This document shows, one piece after another, positions 17,288 to 26,955 of a DNA stretch of 64,000 nucleotides (its first letter is position 1; each line of letters opens with the position of its first letter). The DNA lies in assembly GCF_900129635.1 (NCBI RefSeq), contig NZ_FSRB01000001.1, forward strand, positions 783,501 through 847,500, written 5' to 3'. The stretch is from Singulisphaera sp. GP187. Lineage in GTDB: Bacteria > Planctomycetota > Planctomycetia > Isosphaerales > Isosphaeraceae. The notes under the pieces were generated by a model that worked only from the letters and a program-made list of their open reading frames with translations, had not been told where the DNA came from and searched no databases. The position numbers and the translations under genes are program-made.

Positions 17288-17920
17288 CTATTCCCTGACC
17301 AGTCCCCGCTTCAGGGCCGTCGTCGCGGCCTGGGTACGGTCGTGGACGCCCAGTTTCTCGAGGACGCGGTTGACATGGGATTTCACCGTCCCCTCGGTGA
17401 TGTTCAGGTCCGCGGCGATCTCCTTGTTGCTGCGTCCAGCGACGATCCGACGCAGCACTTCCAGTTCCCGGTCGGTCAACTGGGGGCTGGCCGTCCGCTC
17501 GGCCAGCTTGGCGGCGATGAGGGGCGGCACGAAGGTCTGGCCCCGGTGGACCTTCTCGATGCAGTCCACCAGCTCCTCCAGGGTCACGTCCTTGAGGAGG
17601 TAAGCCTTGGCCCCGGCCTGGAGCGCCTGATAGACGTCCTCGTCGCCGTCGTAGGTGGTCAGCACGATGATCCGTGCGATGAGGAATTGCTCCCGGATGG
17701 CCCGGATGGCTTCTACGCCGCAACGGTCCGGAAACCGCAAATCCATGAGCAGGATGTCGGGCCGATGCCGGGCGTATTGCACGACCGCCTCCCCGGCGGT
17801 GCCGGCCTCGGCCACGACCTCCATGGAGGGCAGGCGGTCGAGCATTGACCGAAAACCCTGCCGGACGAGGTGCTGGTCGTCGGCGATCATGACGCGGATC
17901 GGCCTGTCTTTAGCGACCAT
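17288..17920 (-). CDS. NarL/FixJ-family response regulator, orphan
   Basis: This 210-residue two-domain regulator has a receiver domain (about 8-125) with acidic pair IADDQHLVRQG, phospho-acceptor Asp in ILLMDLRFPD and Lys in AYLLKDVTLEEL. A LuxR/GerE helix-turn-helix follows (about 145-205: LTDRELEVLRRIVAGRSNKEIA and ITEGTVKSHVNRVLEKL). ATG 17920 starts directly before the receiver; the longer frame adds an implausible leader. No histidine kinase gene is adjacent. It precedes the isochorismatase-like gene on the same strand by 242 bases, so it might regulate that run of genes; this is inference. Confidence 0.9.
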   Translation of the reverse strand: MVAKDRPIRVMIADDQHLVRQGFRSMLDRLPSMEVVAEAGTAGEAVVQYARHRPDILLMDLRFPDRCGVEAIRAIREQFLIARIIVLTTYDGDEDVYQALQAGAKAYLLKDVTLEELVDCIEKVHRGQTFVPPLIAAKLAERTASPQLTDRELEVLRRIVAGRSNKEIAADLNITEGTVKSHVNRVLEKLGVHDRTQAATTALKRGLVRE

Positions 17921-18204
17921 GATAATTCGACGAGGGGGCCGTTGCTCTTGTACCGCCCCAGGTTCTCTGGACAGTCCATTCAGAGTAATTGCTGGATCAT
18001 CCGAAGGCCAGATCCCAACGAAAGAATGGGTCGATGCGGCCGATGCCGGTCCAAAGCGGCTCACCCCTCGAACCGGGGCGGCACCGCTCGACGGCCACTC
18101 AAATCATCGACGCGAAGTGCCGGACCGCCGCGGGTCGAGGGTGACGTCGGTACGCCCTGCGTGCCGTGACGGTGCTCAGCCTCTTCCCGGATCGTTGAGA
18201 GGGA

Positions 18205-18660
18205 TCAGCGACCGATCGCGCGATCCTCCAACGATCGGGCACGGCGGGCGTCGGGCTTGGAGACCGGGCCAAGGGCGACGACTTTGTCGAGTCCACGTCG
18301 AACCCGTAGACTTCCAGGCGGTAGACGAATGATCGAACCCGCTGGGAACGCCGGGCGACTGTCGGTTTGCTCATCCGGTCGGCGCAAGAGACTGAGCGAG
18401 GCTGGTTGCGTCATGGGTGATTTCCCACGCCACGCACGGGCGGTGGCTCGGATAGCGAGGTTAGCCGAAAGACCGAACTGGCTTCGGATTCCTTCGTAGC
18501 AGGCGTGCTGAACTTTGACCTTGTTGGTGGATCCGATCGACCGGGCCGACTCGGCAGCGAAGTCGCAAGCCAGCGCAAACGCCTTGAGCGTGGCGTCGAT
18601 CTCCGAGGCTTGCTCGGGTCTCGGGGCCAGTTTGCAAACCACCGTTCGGGTGGTTTCCAT
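18205..18660 (-). pseudogene. TnpB (IS200/IS605 OrfB) N-terminal remnant
   Basis: The first ~75 codons resemble the N-terminus of IS605-type TnpB: VVCKLAPRPEQASEIDATL, then IGSTNKVKVQHACYEGI and FGLSANLAIRATARAW. After that the reading frame no longer resembles TnpB, and the RuvC catalytic region is absent. Upstream of its start (the left end for minus orientation) are three small hairpins: GCGGCTAAAGCCGC at 18702-18715, GCCACTAATGTGGC at 18733-18746 and GGGCTAAAGCCC at 18758-18769. They are consistent with sub-terminal hairpins of such elements. Confidence 0.7.
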
Positions 18661-18916
18661 GACCTGTTCCTATCACATGAATCTGTCGCACACACTTAGG
18701 AGCGGCTAAAGCCGCGGATCGCATCCTCCACTGCCACTAATGTGGCGTGCCTTCCGCGGGCTAAAGCCCAAAATTTGTGAAACCTAGGGCGTCACCGCCT
18801 GTTTCCTTCGAGCATACACGAAGAACTTCAACCAGATTGGGCCTACGGAGACCGGCCTCGACGGAACACGCCCCGAGTTCCTCGACGGGCAACAGCTCGC
18901 ACGAAAAGGACAAGCC

Positions 18917-19769
18917 ATGACCAAGCACGTCAGCAAGCGCGCGGTCGTGAACGGCGTCCATCTTCACTACATCGTCGCCGGCGACGGACCGGTCGTGCTC
19001 GGCATGCACGGTTGGCCTCAGAACTATCGCGAATTTTTGCCACTGATCGACAAGCTTGCAGGCCAGTATCAATTTATCGTACCTGATCTGCGGGGTTTCG
19101 CCGACAGCGACAAGCCGTTTTCGGGCTACGAGCCGAAGACGATCGCCCAGGATATGCTGGAGCTTCTTGCGGCCGAAGGCGTCAACACGTTTCACATCCT
19201 GAGCCATGATCTGGGTGGCCCGCCCTCTGTCGCGCTGGCCTACATGGCGGGCGATCGCGCGCTCGCTCTCCACGATCGAAACGTCGTTCTTCGGGCTCGA
19301 TTTCCCCGGCTATGTCGATCCCCGCGTGCCATATTGATATCGTGATATGCATATGAATATTGGGGTCACGGCCTTCCTCGTCGAGGGACGTGAGGATCGG
19401 TATTTGAGGCATTTCTTCCGCGATTTCGCCTACAACCCCGACGCGGTACCCGAGGAAGAGGTCGAGCGTTATGTCATTCAAATGCGCCAGCCGGGCAATC
19501 TGCGCGCCAGCCTCAACCATTACGGCTACATCCCGCAGATGGCGGAGCAGACGGCGGAACTGACGCGGGAGACGCTGCAGGTGCCGATGCTCGCCTGGGG
19601 CGGCGTGCGTTCTTTCGGGTCGCATTGCATCGACAGCGCGAAGGCGATCTCGGTCAGCGCGGAAGGCGGCGTGATCGAGGAATGCGGTCATTGGGTGTTC
19701 GAAGAAAAGTCCGACTTCATTTGCGAGCAGCTCGCGAGCTTCTGGCCGCGTCACGGGGAGTCAAAATGA
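18917..19769 (+). pseudogene. Alpha/beta-fold hydrolase (epoxide hydrolase/haloacetate dehalogenase-like), broken by a frameshift and an in-frame stop
   Basis: The 5' part encodes NGVHLHYIVAGDGPVVLGMHG, the oxyanion region HGWPQNYREF and nucleophile-elbow context ILSHDLGGPP. The 3' part encodes FLVEGREDRYLRHFFRDFAYN and the His-containing CGHWVFEEKSDFI. Between GDRA and STIETSFFGLDFPGY the frame changes near 19255-19268, best explained by loss of two bases in a CG-rich run. At 19335 a TGA interrupts the frame; removing the 12 bases ATATCGTGATAT restores a W codon before HMNIG. The 3' end overlaps the VOC gene start (ATGA). The original enzyme was probably an epoxide hydrolase of about 280 residues. 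Confidence 0.82.
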
Positions 19770-20299
19770 CCGCCCCCATCTCCAACGCCCCGGGCGCAAA
19801 GTCGCCGGTCGCGATCTCGAAGGTCGATCATACCGGCATCACGGTGTCGTCGCTCAAGGATGCGCTCGATTTCTGGGTCGACGTTCTGGGATTCCAGCAG
19901 CGCTATACCTGGAAGTTCGAGAACACTCCTTTCATCGAGAATCTCGTAGGAGTGAAAGGTGCCGCGATGTCCGTGGCCATGGTCGAAGGCTACGGACACA
20001 GGGTCGAGTTGCTCGAATATCTGGCCCCGGCGGACCGCAAGCTCATCAGGCCTCGGTCGTGTGACATCGGCTCGGTCCATATCGGGCTCTACGTCGATGA
20101 CCTCGACGTCGCGCTGGTTCGTGTGGCGGAGGCCGGCTGGATGCCGGTCGCGGAACCACAAACGGTCCAAGGTGGCGAGCGAGACGGCATGCGCCTGATC
20201 TACGTGCGCGGGCCGGACGGGGTGACGATCGAGTTCATCCAGTATGTGCCCGAACGGCGTCGAGCACCAGACGACGCTGGGACGGCGCGTACAGACTGA
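19766..20299 (+). CDS. VOC-superfamily protein (glyoxalase/dioxygenase-like)
   Basis: This 177-residue protein has the two beta-alpha-beta-beta-beta modules of the vicinal oxygen chelate fold. The first strand and helix are KVDHTGITVSSLKDALDFWVDVLGF, which carries a likely metal ligand His. The second module contains SVHIGLYVDDLDVALVRVAEAGW and ends with DGVTIEFIQ, where the Glu is the usual ligand. The start overlaps the end of the decayed hydrolase, suggesting they were once a translationally coupled pair, perhaps acquired together. Substrate unknown. Confidence 0.85.
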   Translation: MTAPISNAPGAKSPVAISKVDHTGITVSSLKDALDFWVDVLGFQQRYTWKFENTPFIENLVGVKGAAMSVAMVEGYGHRVELLEYLAPADRKLIRPRSCDIGSVHIGLYVDDLDVALVRVAEAGWMPVAEPQTVQGGERDGMRLIYVRGPDGVTIEFIQYVPERRRAPDDAGTARTD

Positions 20300-20470
20300 C
20301 AGATCACGATGGGCAGTCTGGGGAGGTCGTTGGACCATGCGTTCCGCGTTGATCCTGAGCATCTGGATCACCTACCCGGCTACGACTTTCGGTGATCCCC
20401 CCCAACGCGATCGGCGGGGATCATGAATGGAGCGGATCCGAGGTAGCGGCGATCGGCGCCGCTCTTTATC

Positions 20471-21316
20471 ATGTTTGATGTGGCTCGTGCGTTATTCCGT
20501 GGGCTGAGAAGAGGCGTTTGCACTGTGGGTTCACCTGCGCTGAACGTTGCCATCAACGGGGCTACGGGACGGATGGGCGTTCGACTCATCCAGTTGATCC
20601 AGGCGGATCCTGGACTTCGCCTGGCCGCGGCCGTGGATCGGCCCGACCATCCCAAGCTCGGCGAGGACGCCGGAACGCTCGCTGGTCTCGGTCCCCTGGG
20701 CGTGCCGCTCTCGGGGTCGCTAAACGGCCCCGTGGATGTCGTGATCGATTTTTCGTTGCCCGCCGGAACGCTGGCGATGGCCAAGGTTTGCGCGGAACTG
20801 GGCGTGCCGATGGTCATCGGCACCACCGGATTCGAACCGGAGCAACGGAAGGCCTTGGAGCAGGCGAGTGCCAAGATCGCCTTGTTGATCTCGCCCAACC
20901 TGAGCCGAGCGGTCAACTTGCTGATGCGACTCGCGGGCGAGGCCGCTCGTGCCCTGGGAGACTCGGCCGACATCGAGATCTTCGAACGGCACCATCATTT
21001 TAAGAAGGACGCCCCGAGCGGGACCGCCCTCCGTCTGGCCGAGATCGTCGGGGACGCGGTCGGTTCGTCGCAGTTCGTTCATGGCAGGCAGGGCGAGGTT
21101 GGCGAGCGTCCGCGCGGTGAGATCGGAATTCATGCGCTTCGGACGGGGGACAATCCGGGTGAGCACACGATCGTCTTCGGACTGATGGGGGAGTGCCTGG
21201 AACTCTCGCATCGCGCCTTGAATCGCGATGGGTTTGCCCTGGGCGCACTCGACGCCGCCAAGTACCTGGCCGGCAAACCGCCGCGACTCTATACGATGGC
21301 CGACCTGCTCGGTTGA
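20471..21316 (+). CDS. dapB: 4-hydroxy-tetrahydrodipicolinate reductase
   Basis: DapB performs the NAD(P)H-dependent reduction step of the diaminopimelate/lysine pathway in the cytoplasm. The protein has the Rossmann motif INGATGRMGVRLIQ, the middle segment GVPMVIGTTGFEPEQ and the catalytic/substrate region IEIFERHHHFKKDAPSGTAL, followed by GEIGIHALRTGDNPGEHTI. Length (281 from the ATG at 20471) is slightly above usual; a GTG at 20525 would give about 263 residues and start closer to the Rossmann strand, so the true start is uncertain. Two small genes follow on the same strand after 38 bases. Confidence 0.95.
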   Translation: MFDVARALFRGLRRGVCTVGSPALNVAINGATGRMGVRLIQLIQADPGLRLAAAVDRPDHPKLGEDAGTLAGLGPLGVPLSGSLNGPVDVVIDFSLPAGTLAMAKVCAELGVPMVIGTTGFEPEQRKALEQASAKIALLISPNLSRAVNLLMRLAGEAARALGDSADIEIFERHHHFKKDAPSGTALRLAEIVGDAVGSSQFVHGRQGEVGERPRGEIGIHALRTGDNPGEHTIVFGLMGECLELSHRALNRDGFALGALDAAKYLAGKPPRLYTMADLLG

Positions 21317-21354
21317 TCGCTCGCCTTCCCCTTGACTGAAGGAGGCTGTCGGTC

Positions 21355-21834
21355 ATGGCCCTCTGTGATGAAGGCTATCGTTGCGAAGTCTGTGGCCAGG
21401 ATGTCGAGGATCTCACGCAGTCCGACCTCTACCTGCGTTATGTCCTCGGTGAGGTTGACCCCGAGACCCTCCACGTCAGGCCGGAACGGCATCTGGCGTG
21501 CAACCCGTCGCTGGCCCAGTTCATCGTGGCGGACAGTTTCCCCGCCGTCACGGTCGAGGGATTCTTCGCGAAGTCGGAACTCGACCCGGATTTCGTGGCG
21601 GCCGAGGAAGCGCGTGTCACGCGCGGCTATCTCCGGCTCCTTGAACTCATGTCCGTCGACTTACCGATCGTCGAATATCCGCTGCCCGAATTCCGGACCC
21701 GATGGCAAGGCCTTGCCGACGGGGAAGCGGAAAGCGAAAGCGATAAGGATAGGGAAGGGGAGGGGGCCGCCACGGTTGGGACCGAGCCGCCGAACCGTTC
21801 AGGTCGAGACACCGATGAGATGTCTCGGAGATGA
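21355..21834 (+). CDS. Hypothetical protein with N-terminal CxxC motif
   Basis: This 159-residue protein is not recognised. The N-terminus RCEVCGQDVEDLTQSDLYLRYVLGEV contains one CxxC pair and reads like a small zinc-ribbon fragment with a further Cys at LACNPSL. The middle (about 45-120) is a soluble mixed alpha/beta segment, and the C-terminal 40 residues are charged and probably disordered. It lies between dapB and a cREC receiver gene with which it overlaps by four bases (ATGA), suggesting cotranslation. It may be a lineage-specific planctomycete protein. Confidence 0.75.
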   Translation: MALCDEGYRCEVCGQDVEDLTQSDLYLRYVLGEVDPETLHVRPERHLACNPSLAQFIVADSFPAVTVEGFFAKSELDPDFVAAEEARVTRGYLRLLELMSVDLPIVEYPLPEFRTRWQGLADGEAESESDKDREGEGAATVGTEPPNRSGRDTDEMSRR

Positions 21835-22367
21835 ATTTTATGCCCCCTGATCATTTGTATCGGTTGCCGATGGGTCAGTCCCCTGCGCAGTCATCACGGA
21901 GTCGCGTCCTGTTCCTCGACGATGACCCGGGCCGGGCCGCGATCTTTCTTGCGGAGGTCCCCCACGCCGTCTGGGTCTCCACGGTGGAAGAGTGCCTTCT
22001 GCGGCTCGAGGAGGAGTGGGACGAGGTCCACCTCGATCACGATCTTGGGGGAGAAACGTTCGTCGATTGCGGCCGGGACGATTGTGGGATGGAAGTCGTG
22101 CGCTGGCTCTGCCTCGAGGCGCATCCTCACCTGACCCCCACCCAGTTTTACGTTCACAGCCATAACACCGGGGCGGCCGACTTGATGGTGATGCAGCTGC
22201 GGGTCGCTGGGTATCAAGTGGAAGGCCGGCCGTTCGGCCATTACGCGCCGTTGCCAGCCCACTCGCACCCAACGATCGTGGGATTTCCTTCCCGACCGCG
22301 CGGTTTCTCGCTCTGGCTGCGCGAACTCGGCCGTTACCTGTTCGGGTCGTCCCGGTCTTCCGGCTGA
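21831..22367 (+). CDS. Cyclic-phosphate-processing receiver domain (cREC) protein
   Basis: This 178-residue protein is receiver-like but departs from CheY. It has an acidic start [14 protein letters not shown], then [16 protein letters not shown] with the DxDLGGE signature, [15 protein letters not shown] and the conserved [15 protein letters not shown]. These are features described for the cREC family, which has been predicted from comparative genomics to act on cyclic phosphate or nucleotide intermediates rather than as a phospho-acceptor. Start at ATG 21831 overlaps the upstream stop; ATG 21840 is an alternative. The C-terminal 35 residues are basic and Pro-rich. Confidence 0.75.
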   Translation: MNFMPPDHLYRLPMGQSPAQSSRSRVLFLDDDPGRAAIFLAEVPHAVWVSTVEECLLRLEEEWDEVHLDHDLGGETFVDCGRDDCGMEVVRWLCLEAHPHLTPTQFYVHSHNTGAADLMVMQLRVAGYQVEGRPFGHYAPLPAHSHPTIVGFPSRPRGFSLWLRELGRYLFGSSRSSG

Positions 22368-22488
22368 TGCCGGACCTCACCCTGGATTGTCAAGGCAGGG
22401 GGGCAAACTGTATGGTGGCGCCCCGGATCGTGACAACATAAGACTTACCTCCTACGTCTTCGGACGCCAAAGCGGATGGAAGAGTGCG

Positions 22489-23421
<933 letters not shown>

Positions 23422-23470
23422 GCCGCCCATTGCCCCTTGGCCTGGATCGTCCCACCTGAGAATTCCCCAA

Positions 23471-23492
23471 AGGCGAGCGGGGAGCGGATCGC
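23471..23492 (+). repeat. Dispersed 22-bp repeat, copy 1
   Basis: AGGCGAGCGGGGAGCGGATCGC occurs here and, in reverse orientation, exactly at 45665-45686. Both copies lie in short intergenic gaps and contain a GGGGAGCGGATCGCTCCCC-type hairpin here. It probably belongs to a dispersed intergenic element or terminator-like hairpin. Confidence 0.65.
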
Positions 23493-23687
23493 TCCCCGTT
23501 CCCCTCCCTCAGCAGACAAGACGCTGACGATCCCTGCACACCTTGGACGGGGTCGCGCCTCCCCGGCGCGACCTCGCCAGCGTGTTCCGTCTCGGTTGAA
23601 TTCCCTGGGACCGCGGGCGCCCCGCCCGCATTCTGGTTTCATCGCGAGTACTGTGTTCCCACCTACCTCGGCTCAGTTCCACGAGAT

Positions 23688-24923
23688 TCATGGCTCCACG
23701 TTCGGAGCCAGGAGTGTTGCGATCACCTGGGCATAGACGCGGTGGCCGAAGTCGTTCGGGTGGTTCACGCCGTTTCCGGTCTGGTCCCAGTCTTGCTTGA
23801 GCTCCAGGAAACGGGTCCAGACCGAGGTCAGATCCGCCAGGGCGATGCCGGGACCGCGGAGTTTCGCCAGGGCGTCACGGTATTCGGGGAAGAGTTCGTG
23901 CCGGAGCCGGGTCCAGCCTCGGTTGCCGAGCATTGTGGCCACGAGGATGAACTCGGTGTCGGGGAGTCGTTCACGGACTTTGGAGATGACCCCTTCGATG
24001 TTAGCCTGATACTCCCGCGCCGGTCGTCCCGCGGCGTCGTTCATCCCGAAGGCCACGATGACGAGGTCGGGGCGGGGCTCGACGACCTTGTCGACCATCG
24101 TCAACGCCCAGGCCGTGTCCATTCCACCGACCGAGAGGTTCGTGACCTGCACCTGGCTCTGATAAAGCTTCTCGAGATGGAGGCGCAAGAGGTCGGGATA
24201 GGCGGGCTGGAACGGGGCCCCCTCGGCCCAACCCGAAGCGTTGCAGCCGGTCGAGATACTGTCGCCCAATATCACGATCCGCACGGGTTGCTTGGTCGCC
24301 AGCTTGTGGACGGTGCGCGGCAGCGCCTTCGGGTTGGGTGTCGGCACGGGCGCGGTCCAGAGATCCGGGGCGTGGGAATAGGTGATGCACGACTGCAACT
24401 CGTGATACTCGAGCCGCGCGCCGAAGAGGATTTCACCGTCACCGTCGCGGTGCGTCAGTTCGTATTGCTGAGTCTTCGCAGGTCGCCGTAGTGCCGCGGC
24501 GGTCGACGCAACGATCCGGGAGCCGGGTGGAAGGACGATCTCGCGGGATCCCGGCTTCCAGAGATAATCCTGGCCTTCCTTGTACATGACGTCGCCGGCG
24601 GAATTACGGACGGCCTGCACTTGCTGGATCGGGAAGAGCACCGAGGCCCGCGCTTCACCGGTCTTGTCATCCCGGATGAACAGGACCGACTCCCCTTCCA
24701 TGACCGTGCCTTGCCAGAACGGTCGCATCAGGTCCGCCGAATACTTCCAGGCCGGCTTCGCGGAATCCTGCGCGTACACGGTCACCGTGGTTCCCAGGGC
24801 AAGGATCGACAGCATTCCGAGCCAGACCCCGGCCCAAGCCTTGGCGAGTGGCAACGAGGCGCGCAGCCTGGACAGCATCGGGGAGCGGGGTCTGACCTGA
24901 CTTGAGTTCTGGCTGCATGTCAT
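23688..24923 (-). CDS. Secreted SGNH/GDSL-family hydrolase with N-terminal beta domain
   Basis: This 411-residue protein has a hydrophobic export signal (about 27-50, WAGVWLGMLSILALGTTVTV). A ~170-residue beta-rich domain follows, and then an SGNH hydrolase domain from about 210. The SGNH motifs are visible: block I VILGDSISTGCNASG (nucleophile Ser), block II Gly in NLSVGGMDTAW, block III GMNDAAG and block V HPNDFGH with the catalytic Asp/His. The family includes carbohydrate esterases and lipases acting in the periplasm or outside. Start is ambiguous between ATG 24923 and 24878; both precede the signal. Confidence 0.87.
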   Translation of the reverse strand: MTCSQNSSQVRPRSPMLSRLRASLPLAKAWAGVWLGMLSILALGTTVTVYAQDSAKPAWKYSADLMRPFWQGTVMEGESVLFIRDDKTGEARASVLFPIQQVQAVRNSAGDVMYKEGQDYLWKPGSREIVLPPGSRIVASTAAALRRPAKTQQYELTHRDGDGEILFGARLEYHELQSCITYSHAPDLWTAPVPTPNPKALPRTVHKLATKQPVRIVILGDSISTGCNASGWAEGAPFQPAYPDLLRLHLEKLYQSQVQVTNLSVGGMDTAWALTMVDKVVEPRPDLVIVAFGMNDAAGRPAREYQANIEGVISKVRERLPDTEFILVATMLGNRGWTRLRHELFPEYRDALAKLRGPGIALADLTSVWTRFLELKQDWDQTGNGVNHPNDFGHRVYAQVIATLLAPNVEP

Positions 24924-25108
24924 CGGGGGTCTTTCACGTTGGCGGAGGGAAGTCGAACACATGGGATGAGACTGGCGCGTCAACCGACCAACTCCGCGAG
25001 AGGTTTGCCGCCTTCCAGACTTCGGCAGCCAGGCTCTCAAAGCGGGCATGACGGGAAACCTGGTGAATTCAACGGGCCGGCAACAATCTGCCTATTCTTC
25101 CAAAATCC

Positions 25109-25155
25109 GCCAAGTCTCCCAACTGAGGTGTCTGGCCACTCAAACCTGCTTCCAA
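25109..25155 (-). repeat. Short dispersed repeat R1, left side of defence island
   Basis: About 44 bases (GCCAAGTCTCCCA..TGAGGTG..TGG..CTCAAAC) are shared with 27289-27335. By eye roughly 36 of 44 positions match, and the differences I can see are transitions. On the minus strand both encode a similar peptide (FE-P-TS-GRLG), so they may be tails of related decayed coding sequences. They flank the TIR and toxin-antitoxin genes in direct orientation. Confidence 0.5.
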
Positions 25156-25305
25156 TTTTATGTGTAATATCTGCGACGTCTTCTTTGGTCGCTAGATTTT
25201 TGCCTTTCTCGGTCATGTCGAAGGAAGGTAATTCTTGAGGAGTAATCCGGCAGCGATCCCTCCTAGGAGCGTGATAACCTGAAGGACCAGAATCGCCGTC
25301 GACAT
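25140..25305 (-). pseudogene. Broken small membrane protein with KGKNLATKED motif
   Basis: ATG 25305 opens a membrane helix (MSTAILVLQVITLLGG..GLLLKNYLPS) that hits TGA at 25215-25213. One frame away, overlapping at ATGA, the sequence continues MTEKGKNLATKEDVADITHKI. Together these match a widespread short conserved hypothetical with a TM helix followed by (S/T)EKGKNLATKEDI. A single lost base near 25217 explains the shift. Homology then ends at the R1 repeat, so the gene is also truncated. Function of the family is unknown to me. Confidence 0.7.
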
Positions 25306-25394
25306 TCAAGCTCTCCTACAGCCAGTGGATATTCACCCTATCTTACTGCTACACAACGATATGCGAAACGCCGTAGCGGCGGATTGAGCGGGAA

Positions 25395-26426
25395 TCAGTG
25401 AAGCTTCCCTGACAAGGCATCTTCGATATCGTTGGTCAACTTGACCCATAACGCTTCGCGTCTAGCCCTACGCAACGCAACAAGTGGCTGGGATGGGCTA
25501 TTGACCGCCTGAAAATCGGACAGGACGGGTGTCGCTGAGAAGCGGCAAGGACTGACGATCACCGGCATGATGAACGCACCATCATATTTGGCGGCCGCGA
25601 GCAAAGGCGGCAGTTCGTTGTCGGCAATGAAGGTTGATGCAAGAAAATCGGCACTGACCAGCAAAACCGCCACTTTGGTCGCGTCGATGGCCTTATGGAT
25701 TTCCTCCCGCCAGAGCTGGCTGGTTCTGATTCTGGTATCGTCCCAGCGATCTACCTTGCCATCGCGTTCAAGCGGAGCTAAATGAACACGCAAACGCTTC
25801 ATCCAATCGATATCTTGATGGCTGTAGCTGACAAATACTTTGGTGCGTGACTGAGTGGGTGCGGACGGTGTCGGCACTGGCTCAGCTGGCTGGAGGGAGG
25901 GGGTAAACGTGGCGGTAGGAATGAACGTCGCCCGTTGTTCCTGGCTAGGGCTAGGTGGGGGGATATTCGTTGGAAGCACGGAATCGGGAAATCGCTGAGC
26001 CTCAAAAATCGGCTTTCCCGCTATCTCGCGTTTCCGGATGAAGGCCCAGCCAGAATCATGCAAATAGCCATTGAGAATTTCCACGATAGCTGTCGAGACT
26101 TTTGGGTCTGGCTGGACAAGGGGATGGACCATTTCGGTAAGAAAACGTAAAAAAGTCGCGTCCGAAACGTTGAGCAGATCGAACCTGTCATCGGTAAGAA
26201 TCCAGTCATCTGGCCAATCGTCATTCCACTCACGATGGCGAACAATGTCGCCTGCTGCTGTGGGATGACGGTGATCGCTTGATGGTAGTAGATTAAGATT
26301 GTAAATACGCGAAAGGAATGCTGCGTCTGGTAGTTGGCCCGACCAGCAATGGTTATCAAATTTTAGTGCATCAAAAATATCGCGACGTGTAGAATAACTG
26401 ATTGCATATTCCGGTCCTTCGTCCAT
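25395..26426 (-). CDS. AbiJ-NTD3/TIR domain fusion, predicted phage-defence effector
   Basis: This 343-residue protein starts at ATG 26426. The N-terminal half (about 5-160) matches the AbiJ-NTD3 type: ISYSTRRDIFDALKF, WSGQLPDAAFLSRIYNL, AAGDIVRHREWNDDWPDDW and FLRFLTEMVHPLVQPD. A Pro/Thr-rich linker (about 160-200) leads to a C-terminal TIR domain, TKVFVSYSHQDIDWMKRL to VIVSPCRF. The presumed NADase Glu lies in FIADNELPPLL. TIR domains of this kind typically deplete NAD+ on infection, with the N-terminal domain as sensor or regulator; that role here is inference. It lies between diverged repeats and beside a toxin-antitoxin pair. Confidence 0.83.
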   Translation of the reverse strand: MDEGPEYAISYSTRRDIFDALKFDNHCWSGQLPDAAFLSRIYNLNLLPSSDHRHPTAAGDIVRHREWNDDWPDDWILTDDRFDLLNVSDATFLRFLTEMVHPLVQPDPKVSTAIVEILNGYLHDSGWAFIRKREIAGKPIFEAQRFPDSVLPTNIPPPSPSQEQRATFIPTATFTPSLQPAEPVPTPSAPTQSRTKVFVSYSHQDIDWMKRLRVHLAPLERDGKVDRWDDTRIRTSQLWREEIHKAIDATKVAVLLVSADFLASTFIADNELPPLLAAAKYDGAFIMPVIVSPCRFSATPVLSDFQAVNSPSQPLVALRRARREALWVKLTNDIEDALSGKLH

Positions 26427-26577
26427 TTGAAGCCTTCTGCTCTGTTTAGTTTTCGCTCCGCACGACTGCACCGAGCGTATTCTGGTCGCTGGCTACGATC
26501 ATAGAGCTTGGTGGTTTTTGGGCTTTCGTGGTTAGCGATCTACTGGCCACACCCGACTCGGTTACCATTTTAGCCTA

Positions 26578-26955
26578 TCAGGCGATGATGTGGGGCACAC
26601 CGTAGCGTGCGACATGGCGATCGCGGCTGACGAATTTGAACCCCTCGTGGCGGGCCTGGGCGATCAGCAAGCGGTCGAACGGGTCGCGGTGGTGATTGGG
26701 CAGGGTTTCGACGGCCAAAGCGTGCGGCACGGTGACAGGCAACGGGAGAAAGCGATTAGCCGTCATGGCCGCTTCCAGGTCATGAGGAGCGTCAAGCTTG
26801 CCCAGGGCCCGCTTGATGGCGATTTCCCAGACGACGGCGGCGGAAACGTAGACGGTGTTCTTGCCGTCGCCAATCGCCTTCCTGGCGGCTTTGGAAAGGA
26901 GCTGGGGATCGTCGAGCCACCAGAGAAACGCATGGGTGTCGAGCAGCAGCGTCAT
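26578..26955 (-). CDS. PIN-domain ribonuclease toxin (VapC-like)
   Basis: This 125-residue PIN-domain protein has the first acidic residue in LLLDTHAFLWWLDDPQ, a Glu in VVWEIAIKRALGKL and downstream Asp residues in HHRDPFDRLLIAQA and FVSRDRHVARYG. This is the subgroup usually paired with Phd/YefM-type antitoxins. It would cleave RNA when free of antitoxin. Its ATG (26955) overlaps the antitoxin stop by four bases, so it is translationally coupled to the upstream antitoxin gene. Confidence 0.93.
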   Translation of the reverse strand: MTLLLDTHAFLWWLDDPQLLSKAARKAIGDGKNTVYVSAAVVWEIAIKRALGKLDAPHDLEAAMTANRFLPLPVTVPHALAVETLPNHHRDPFDRLLIAQARHEGFKFVSRDRHVARYGVPHIIA

